Source of the DNA: Tulasnella sp. 424
Taxonomy: Eukaryota > Basidiomycota > Agaricomycetes > Cantharellales > Tulasnellaceae
Direction of reading: 5' to 3'
Assembly (NCBI GenBank): GCA_019633425.1
Contig: WSUB01000007.1
Span: 248,001 to 312,000 of the forward strand
DNA: 64,000 nucleotides
Under the pieces are notes generated by a model. That model searched no databases. It was not told where the DNA came from and was given only the letters and a program-made list of their open reading frames with translations. The translations under genes were made by a program, and so were the position numbers. This document shows positions 56,163 to 64,000 of this stretch, in pieces (the first letter of the stretch is position 1; each line of letters opens with the position of its first letter).

Positions 56163-58694
56163 TCAAAGCGTGGATGAGTCTTCTTTCGACGACATAACCG
56201 CGAGCCAATAGGCGGCTTCCTCCTCATCTTCAGTGTTACCGATCTGAGCATATAATCTTTTTGCTTCTGTATAGAGTAACGCGGCCTGAGCGTTGCGGCC
56301 TTGCTTCCGGTGCAGACGACCGAGAGTACATTGCGCGTTCGCTCGACCTAGGTTGTCACCGATGCGACAGTAGATTTCTTGCGCTCGGGTGCACGACTCT
56401 TCTGCCTGGGTGTATTTGAATTGATCACTGTAAGCCCCTCCCAGCCCAAGCAACGTGTTCGCTTGACCCTGGTCATGACCGATGCGAGTGTAGATTTCTT
56501 GTGCTCGGGTATACAACTCTTCTGCCTGGATGTAATTGGATTGATCGCGGGAGATGTCTCCAAGCCCAAGCAACGCATTCGCTCGACCCTGGTCATCACC
56601 GATGCGAGCGTAGATCTCTTGCGCTTGGGTAAACGACTCCGCCGCCTGCGTGCCTTTGGACTGGTCGCGGGAGATCTCTCCCAGCCCAAACAATGCGTTC
56701 GCTCGACCCTGGTCATCACCGATGCGAGCGTAAATCTCTTGCGCTTGGGTAACCGACTCCGCTGCCTGCGTGTATTTGTCTTGAAGACGGTAGATGTCTC
56801 CCAGCCCAGCCAACGTGTTTGCTCGACCATGGTCATTACCGATGCGAGCGAAGATTTCTTGCGCTCGGGTGTACGACTCTTCTGCCTGGGTATATTTAGT
56901 TTGATCACAGTATACGTCTCCCAGCCCATCCAACGTGTATGCTCGACGCCAGTCATCACCGATACGAGCGTAGAGTTCTTGCGCTCGGGTGTATGACTCT
57001 TCTGCCTGAGTATATTTGCATTGACCTCGATAAACATCTCCAAGGGACTGCAACGCCTTTGCGGTCGCTGTTTGATTGCCATCTGACCTCGCGAGAGACA
57101 GTGCTTCCTGGAACAGGGAGGTAGCTTTTTCAAGGCTATCCTGATCGTAATGCATCTGACCCTTCTGGAGCAACAGCTCGATAGATGGAACTCTGCGGTC
57201 GGAAGCCCTCCCACCGGATGGGGGAAGCGATGGCTGAAACGGGACGCGTGTTAAGGGCATTCACAACGAATCATGATGGGCTCACAATCCATTCTAGCTC
57301 AGTACAGCACCGAGCAATGGTCGGTCTAGCAGAAGGATTGAATGCCCAACAATCTTTCATGAGACTGCAAAGCCTGATAATCTGCGCCAGCTGTGCATCT
57401 TCGCGAGTCTCAGGAACCTCTCCTTGAACCACCATCATGGTTATAGCGCCTGCCGAGTTGACCTCATGAAATGGAACTTTGTCGGTCATGACCTGGTGGA
57501 AGGTTGGTAAATGGAAATGAGCAATGACGAGAATGGTGACCGCTTACCTCCCAGCAGATCCAGCCGCAGGCCCAAATATCGGTCGACAGACTCGGGTGTT
57601 CCCCGTCCACAACCTCGGGAGGCGCCCAGCGGAGCGACCAAGCAGGCCCTGTTAAGGTCAACTGATTTCCGACAGCATCGACGTGTATTTGGGGGCCAGC
57701 TTGCTCCGTCGTCGGATTTCGCTGCGCCTGCTGGTCATGTTCTTCGTCTATGACCCCGTATTGCGACTTAATGATAGCACGCGCCGAGCCAAAGTCGGTA
57801 ATAATTGCGCGATAGGATGAGCTGACGAGAATGTTGAGCTGAAGGCGCCGTTGACGTGAGACATGACGTTCCAGCCGCGTGCAGATCCACCAACTTACCG
57901 ACTTGAGGTCGCCATGGCAAATTGGCGGTTGGCGTGTGTGAAGGTACTTGACACCCTCAAACGCATCCTTGATCTGGAATAAGGACGCTTAGGGCTTTCC
58001 CCGACAGCTACGTATGGATGATTTTCGCTTACGAGTGAAACGCGTTCTGGAATTTCCCATTTTCCTGTAGCGAGGAATTCGCCAACGTTTCCGTTCGGCG
58101 CCCAGGACAAAACTATCCAGGCCTCTCCGTTTTCGAGGTCTTCGACAAAGCCAACCAAGTTGACGATGTTCTCGTGTGACAGCCCGGCCATGATTTCCAC
58201 TTCATGAACAAATTCCTAGACAGATCCCGTAAGTACTGTACAGCGAATCACAGAATTGGTCATCCTTACATTTGAGAACCTCTTTTGATCAGTGCCTTCG
58301 TCAGATCGAAGTTTCTTCACTGCCACCACTTCTTCATCGCGCCCATCGTCCGGTCGGAATGTCGCCTGAACCACGTCTGCCTTGCCACCACTTCCATGAA
58401 GCCCTTCAGGGGTAGAGATGATCGCAGTGGGATGAATACGGAAACTCGCTAGGCCGTCCAGTCTTTGTCGCTGTGGCATTGTTGTTAATGATTCTGAGCT
58501 AACCGTGTATGAGGAATCAGACTTGCCGCAGCAGTTTTCTTCGGTGCTATTCCCTCAGCGACTTCAAATTGAGCGTGGCGAAGTGCGCTCTCACCGCTGT
58601 CTCCATCAGTCGATGGGGTTTGAGGCCTCGACGTCGATATCCTGACACATTGGTCAGAGGGTGGTTCGAAAGAGTCCGGGGTAAATCTCTGCAT
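56163..58694 (-). CDS. Non-RD protein kinase fused to TPR repeats, second copy
   Basis: Paralogue of the gene at 32.6-36.6 kb. The likely start is the ATG at 58694 (MQRFTPDSFEPPSDQC); the first splice into RQRLDGLASFRIHPTAI is not exactly resolved. The kinase domain has SGGKADVVQATF, VAVKKLR, FVHEVEIMAGLSHENIVNL, LSWAPNGNVGEFLATGKWEI, ICHGDLKSLNILV (HGD), TDFGSARAI and SLRWAPPEVVDGEHPS. All catalytic residues are present. After LEWI an intron joins PSLPPSGGRASDRRVPS and then IELLLQKGQMHYDQDSLEKA, the first TPR, followed by about seven units ending EEEAAYWLAVMSSKEDSSTL at 56163. Introns fall at the same places as in the paralogue (inside LKS/LNIL and before PS). No frameshift is visible. Confidence 0.92.
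56250..57150 (-). repeat. 120-bp TPR-coding array of the second kinase-TPR gene
   Basis: About eight 40-residue units with consensus LLGLGDISRDQSKYTQAEES and then YTRAQEIYARIGDDQGRANA. DNA identity between units is lower than in the first gene but still high. The units carry the same register and the same RANA boundary as the paralogue. Confidence 0.9.
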
Positions 58695-59290
58695 TGGCCA
58701 AGGGAGTCAAGAAACGCTTGGATTTGATCAATGCTAGTTATAGGTGAAGAGAGGGGTTGATTGCGAGCAGACTTCTCGACTCAATCGTAGGTAGGAGGGT
58801 TTTCTTGGTCGAAATGTCCTGGGCGTGACGGTGGCTCAAGATAAGTGAATTCGAACCGTGAGACAAAAAAGACGCGCTTTTATGCTCAGCGATCCGAAAG
58901 TCGACCGTTTGCCCACCAATCCATACCACAGCTCCTCGTACAGCACCTACGACGCGCTTTCGTCTCACCAAATCGTGTCTTTCTCCACCATTACCTATTC
59001 CAGCTAAGATCCTGATCCTCTCAAGCTCTTGATCCTTTTCTTTCGTCAAACATCGCCATTTCATCCCCGACGCCCAACCACCAAATACCATCCTTCCGAT
59101 GCAGTTCCAACGCCCAAACTGCTTCCAACTCTCCTATGATGAAAGCATAGCCCGGCCCGACCTACACCAAACATTCCCGATGCCTCGGCTTGCCACCCAC
59201 TAGAACGCACGCTGGACAAGATTCCGACCAGACCTTGTTTTCGGACTCTCTTTCGGGAGGGTCTGAGAATAGGCCAACATTAACCTAACC
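58695..59290. promoter_or_regulatory. Upstream region of the second kinase-TPR gene
   Basis: The minus strand above 58694 holds the promoter. A CATAAAAG TATA-like string occurs at about 58,878-58,885 (minus strand), roughly 190 bp before the ATG. No further gene was recognised. Confidence 0.4.
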
Positions 59291-62040
59291 TTGGCTTTAC
59301 ACGCTAATGGTGGGTTCGCTGCTCGTTCAAATCACTCATTCACTCGGGGCGGTCCGGAGACGCGTATTGTAGGGTGGACGTTTTGTCGCGTCTTGACCTG
59401 GCCATCCAGTCACGGATTTCAACTCGTCAAAACATCACGGAGCAGTCAGACGTGTTTTGAGGTGTTCGACAACCGGTTCTTCCCCTCGGCCGTCCTATGT
59501 GACGTCCCAACGCGTCGATCGCAACAAATATTGATCTTCAGCCACCGGTCGCCTTTCGCTCTTCCAAATTCGTGTTGCCTTACCACGCGCGACGACTTCC
59601 CGTCATTAGAACACCGGTATATCCGAGTGCCCCCCGCCGCTCCAGAACGCATCCACTCTCTTCAAGATTTTTCTTCAACTTCGACTCCGTTCCACACAGG
59701 CTTTCGTCTGTGCCTCGTTCGGGACATCCTGAAGTCGACCCTCACCGGCTGCCCATTCTTCAGGGGTTCACCTCCTGGACGGAGCGGTCAATAGTCCTGA
59801 AAGTTTGTTGTAGACGCCGAGGTGGCATCTTCGTGCACCGAAGCGTGAGCGTGGACGAAGAAGCGACTTCTCGCCTCCTTGGTGTCCTTCGGGATATCGG
59901 GGCTGGATTGGAGGTCGCTCTTTCAACCTGCTCCAACATTCCTAATGGTCTATCCGCTCCCGTCCCATACTCTGCCCTCTTAGAATGGTGTGGTTTGGCG
60001 GATGCGGTCGACAGTTCGGGGTGTAGAGGCACCGGAAACGCGCTTAGCCATACCTCGACGGAGGTGGACGAGAGGAATGGAAGGAAATGGTGGATGCCAG
60101 AGCGGTGGCCGGCGGTTCAAAGGCATAGACGGAGAACGAGTGCTAGGTAGTAACCTTACAGACGGAGCGAAGGCCTTTGGAGCATCGTGCTTGACTGGCG
60201 GTCGCAGGTCGCAGCGTCATTGAACATAACTGGATGGCTCTGCCCATCCACGCCCTGTAGTTGCGCTTCTATGATGCGTCGGGACTCGGACATTCGCCAA
60301 GGAGAAGGACGGCTGTCAAAGACAACACCACATTACGCCCTAATCTTGTGATCGACGTAGTGGATCCAGCACCCTCGCCTTCTATCCTCCGCCGCCATTC
60401 ACCGAGTTTCCCAACCGAACGACGTGCGGCCCCCTTGCAATATCACCCACCCCCAACGGCTCCGTTTATGCCCAGCTTTCCCCGGCCGTGGATTCTTCCC
60501 TCTCGCCATCCCATACGTGCCAGCAGAGTGCCTGGGATTGGCCCTCGACTGAGAGGGGAGGGTCCGAATCCTCGAGAGTTGTCCTTCGGGGGCGTCGGCG
60601 AGCGCTTTCAACCTCGAGGATGAGGAGAAAGGGTAAAGGTCTATCTGTCCGCGTGCATGTCCGGTGCGGTAATGCAACCTATGGTATCAGCAATGGGGAA
60701 GGGTCTGCAGGCTTGATCCTTGGAAGAGAGGAAACATGCAGGAAGGTGGAAATGATGAGCAGGTGCCGGAGCCGGTGGTCCGATTACGACTCTTTTTGGA
60801 AGATTCGGATTGAAACTGAGAAAGATCTTCGGGGAGCTGAGGAGGAAGCGCTTTTGAGGGTTAGGAGCACGATGCGGGCGTTCGAAGCGTGACGTGGGGT
60901 TGAGCGTACACCCTGGCTATATGTTAGGGAGAAGCCGGATTTCTAGGAGCCTGGTAGAAGGCAAGGTGATATAACGGTTCTATCGTTTGAGTGTGCGCGT
61001 TGCTCGCTGTCTTCGCATGTTTTAGCGTCAGAAGACTCCGAGCCTGATCTTGCGGACAACCACAAGAACCTCCCCACTCCTGGACCCGACGTCGACTTCC
61101 CTGCATTTCGACGTATCCATCCCGCCCCAAGGCTCGGTTTATACGACATCTCGGATCCCATCTTCGCTCTCGAGGTCCTTCCATCTCAGGAAGGCATCGG
61201 GACGACTACGCCGGCTGGTCCTTTTGGGGATTAGCAGCCTGGCGGAATGTCTTCTCTCCCAACAAGACGACGCGTGGCTTTTGTTCAAGTCGCGGATCAG
61301 CGTACCCGGCTAACTTCTAGGCCGAGGACTCGTAGACGTCGACGACACTCCTAGTGAGGGAGGCTCATACTCGCCGTTTATACAGGAAGAAGGGCCTTCT
61401 TGGGTCGTGTTTGTAGATGGTATGGGGAGTGGTCCGGTTCCGACTCTGGTGCGAGCGGTGTCTTGGAGGATAGTATGGTGGGTAAGAAGGTGGGGAGGCG
61501 CGCGCATCCTATGGGGTCAGAGGGCGAAGGGGAACGGTTTCGAGAGAAGATCCGTCCTTTCTATGGGTCTGTCAAGAGGACCAATCGACTCACCCGAATT
61601 TCCAAAGCTGCAACGATCTGTCCCCCGGGTCAACGTCGACTTTGCTCCTTCAAGGACCCCTTACACGACGTCGCCGATCCAGCGCTTCCGCACGCATCCC
61701 CTTCAGCAATCTCTGCAGCCCGGCATCCAACGGCGTTCGATATCACTCAAAGATCTGCATTCCCACTCTGCTATTAGCCCATCCGCTTTCCAGAATCCTT
61801 TCATCTGTTCAAGGCATGCATCCTCTTCGGGCCAACATTTTCCTCGGTTTTCCAAGTATTCGCGTTCTAGGGAAGGAAAATACGCGTCTCTCGGGACAAG
61901 TATTAGAGTTTCGTGCTCGAGCCCATCCCTAGTTCGCAGTCCCTTGTGGACTATCACAGGATACTGCGGAAACGGAAATGTGCAACCCTATGCTGGAGCT
62001 TGTCGATGATAGAAGTGGTTAGCTTGCGAGGGACTATCCT
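59291..62040 (+). other. Possible unrecognised multi-exon gene(s), weak coding signal
   Basis: Several plus-strand frames look protein-like but cannot be joined with confidence: SVDEEATSRLLGVLRDIGAG near 59.85-59.92 kb; SDYDSFWKIRIETEKDLRGA ending at 60892; LADNHKNLPTPGPDVDFPAF near 61.05-61.1 kb; PRVNVDFAPSRTPYTTSPIQ near 61.6 kb. Some of these segments share a PxVDxxP-like opening. No known domain was recognised. The alternatives are a fast-evolving gene, a decayed one, or chance. Confidence 0.3.
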
Positions 62041-62392
62041 AGTGGAGTGGTCTGCTAGGGAGAGTGGAATGTCCGTTTGATACCGGTTGAAGCGGTTTGA
62101 TTACCACAAAGGAAGCTTGGACGGTGATGTTTTGGGTCATTCTTTTAGGACACAAGCAAATCGGCTCCGTTTGCCTCGTGGTTGGACAGGGAGCGGCTGG
62201 ATTTGAAAGGTCGAACGGGATGATTCTTGCTCCGTCACCCAAGCTCCGACCGAAAGGCGACCGTTTCTCTTCCAACCCTCTGACATCATGCCTCATCCCT
62301 TCACTCTCCATCTCCTTCATCTCAAGAGGGCCGTATCGCGAAGACCACCCGTAGGACGACCGACTCCTCCCCGCCCTGCATCATCATCCAAG

Positions 62393-63080
62393 CTAGGATC
62401 CCTCTCTTCTCATCTTCCAGGGCGGTATGGTGGAAACGTTCAGCCGTAGATGTCGGAATCTGTTGCCTCGGTAGCAGGTTCTGACTGCTTTGGCAGAATA
62501 AAGTACGATTGGGCAAGCCTCCAGTCGATGTTCGAGCGTCCTCAAGGCCAGGTTGGCTGTTAGGTGCGTCTGCAGCTCGTCCCGAACTCGTTCCATCGAG
62601 CTTGGCGTTTTCGAGAGGATGGGGTGTTGGGACGTGAACATCCTTTGAGGCGGTTTGGCTGGAAACGGGGGCGTGAAGTGGGCCTTGATGGTGTCCAGTG
62701 CAGACAATCTACTTTGGACGATGACGAACGTCGTTGATGAGTGCCGCGCAAGCGACAAGAAGGATGAGGGTGCAGCACCCAACGACCCCTTCAGATAGAA
62801 TCTTACCCAATTTTTCATCCCCCGTCATCTTCGCGATGGCCTTTTATTTCTCTTATTACATTATCCTTACATGTTGCGCTGCTTCCGGTCGACGATCTTG
62901 TGGAACTTCACAGAACCTCCGCGTCCAGCGACCGAGGCCTGCCTCATCGTCGTTTATTGGGAAACCCATAGGTCGTAAAATGCTATGATACCAATACAGA
63001 CTCCAGTTGCGTGTACTCGTTGAATCTGTGTGATATGTTATCGAACAGGTGCCGGAGGAAGAGCTTGAATTTCTCAATCA
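62393..63080 (-). other. Possible small minus-strand gene(s) of unknown function
   Basis: An ATG near 63,080 opens MIEKFKLFLRHLFDNISHRF. A canonical intron would join ESVL to ASVAGRGGSVKFHKIVDRK and a stop, a protein of about 53 residues. Just downstream, MTGDEKLGKILSEG followed by GVVGCCTLILLVACAALIND is a credible single membrane segment. A third frame gives SSMERVRDELQTHLTANLAL. These cannot all belong to one frame without ambiguous splicing, so no model is proposed. Confidence 0.3.
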
Positions 63081-63198
63081 TCCACACAAATATCGAGATG
63101 ATGAATTCGACAGAAGGAAATATACTGAGAGGATGAAACTAAGGTAGAAGTACAGACAAGATGAGACCAGAAGACTTGTAGCATTCATGGGGATAAGC

Positions 63199-64000
63199 TC
63201 ATTCCACTTCACGAACTAGGCCCGCTTTTCCTCTCCTAATCCGTTCATCGAGGTTCATGCTACCGCTGTAAAGCAACTTCTCTTGTTCGAGGACATAGCG
63301 ACTCTTGCCATCACGTCCCACCTTCATTCGTTTGGCGTCCTCGGCCTCCCTTTCAGCTTTCTCTTGCGCCTCGAGCTCCGCCAAGCGGGTATTCCTTGAA
63401 GCCTCCATAGTCTGGGCACTCTCTGCCATAGCGGCAAGGCGAGCAGCGCGATCTTCCTCCGCCGATTTGGATGTTGATGGTCCAGCTGAAGAAGGTGGAG
63501 GTGGCCGCCTGTCGTATTTCGAAGACGAAGGACCAGCGTCGCGATAGCCAGAGGACCGACGAGGTTCAAGGTCGCGGGAGGATGGTTCTCTCCGATCTTC
63601 GCGGTGTCGAGAGTCGCGGTCACCGTAACGAGGCGGGCTGCGACCAGGACTACGACGACGAGGTGAATAATCACGATGCTTGCCACTGCTGTAACCACTT
63701 AGAGGGGTTTCCGAATATCGGTCGCTCCTTCGCGAGGGTGGAGATCGCGACCGACGGTCTCGCGTGCGTCGAGGTGAACGACTGCGGCTCCTCGATCGAG
63801 AACCGGAACGGCGGGACGAAGAGGCATGTCGGTCACGGGAACGACGCGAGTCATCCCCATCGTCATAATCGTCTCGGTGGCGATGCTTGTGCTTGCGTTT
63901 CTCTTTCTTCTCTCGCTTCTCGTCCTTGTCCTTGATCCCAGCCTTCTCCTTCATAGCCTTCAATCGGAGCGGGTTCTCCATGAGCTGCTTTAGCGCTGCC
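63199..64000 (-). CDS. cwc25: Pre-mRNA splicing factor CWC25, C-terminal part (5' end outside window)
   Basis: Spliceosome factor needed for the first catalytic step. The visible frame begins upstream of the window edge; ENPLRLKAMKEKAGIKDKDE near the edge need not be the true start, since the frame continues as AALKQLMENPL. An Arg/Ser-rich and Lys/His-rich middle follows (KHKHRHRDDYDDGDD; SGSRSRSRSRSPRR). The conserved C-terminal CWC25 segment has AARLAAMAESAQTMEASRN, KRMKVGRDGKSRYVLEQEKL and GSMNLDERIRRGKAGLVREV, stopping at 63199. The N-terminal GGGDLNxKKSWHP-type signature expected for the family would lie beyond 64000. Identification therefore rests on the C-terminal part; another RS-rich splicing protein is the main alternative. 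Confidence 0.78.
   Translation of the reverse strand, partial: AALKQLMENPLRLKAMKEKAGIKDKDEKREKKEKRKHKHRHRDDYDDGDDSRRSRDRHASSSRRSGSRSRSRSRSPRRTRDRRSRSPPSRRSDRYSETPLSGYSSGKHRDYSPRRRSPGRSPPRYGDRDSRHREDRREPSSRDLEPRRSSGYRDAGPSSSKYDRRPPPPSSAGPSTSKSAEEDRAARLAAMAESAQTMEASRNTRLAELEAQEKAEREAEDAKRMKVGRDGKSRYVLEQEKLLYSGSMNLDERIRRGKAGLVREVE

Overview
This is a eukaryotic window from a filamentous fungus, most likely a basidiomycete of the Agaricomycetes. The signs are dense genes on both strands, many short GT-AG introns of about 45-80 bp, serine/proline-rich disordered proteins, a D-arabinitol dehydrogenase-type sugar alcohol enzyme, and protein kinases with an HGD catalytic loop fused to TPR arrays. Gene models below were joined by hand from reading frames and splice signals. 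Exact exon edges are inference unless a junction is described. I saw no rRNA, no convincing tRNA, no CRISPR array and no viral gene.

Layout. 0.2-7 kb: an acidic-tailed unknown, cystathionine beta-synthase, S-formylglutathione hydrolase and an unknown, all on the minus strand. 7.7-14.7 kb: long-form tRNase Z (+) running tail-to-tail into a WAPL cohesin-release protein (-). 15.2-22.6 kb: a giant disordered protein (-) sharing a 232-bp divergent promoter with a NOP6-like RNA-binding protein (+). 24.4-31.8 kb: an ankyrin/CCCH zinc-finger protein, NAD-dependent glycerol-3-phosphate dehydrogenase and a Sed5/syntaxin-5 SNARE (all -). 32.6-36.6 kb: a kinase-TPR gene (+) with a nearly uniform 120-bp repeat array that holds an N gap and two apparent one-base deletions. 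36.6-42.3 kb: a gene-poor island with a 450-bp hAT-type MITE and two degraded fragments of the gene found at 50.4-52.7 kb. 42.4-55.1 kb: a small two-TM protein, a GNAT acetyltransferase, exocyst Sec5 (-), a D-arabinitol dehydrogenase-like enzyme, an unknown Ala/Gly-rich protein (-) and a large disordered protein. 56.2-58.7 kb: a second kinase-TPR gene (-). 59.3-63.1 kb: weak coding signal only. 63.2-64 kb: the C-terminal part of splicing factor CWC25, cut by the window edge.

Most genes are single-copy housekeeping functions: sulfur and formaldehyde metabolism, tRNA processing, cohesin, ribosome biogenesis, ER-Golgi and exocytic traffic, glycerol/polyol metabolism and splicing. The accessory biology is the pair of kinase-TPR paralogues about 20 kb apart. 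They share intron positions, keep all catalytic residues, have a non-RD catalytic loop, and carry strongly homogenised C-terminal repeats. That layout resembles repeat-bearing recognition receptors, but without an NB-ARC or NACHT domain. It is the best candidate here for an under-described system.
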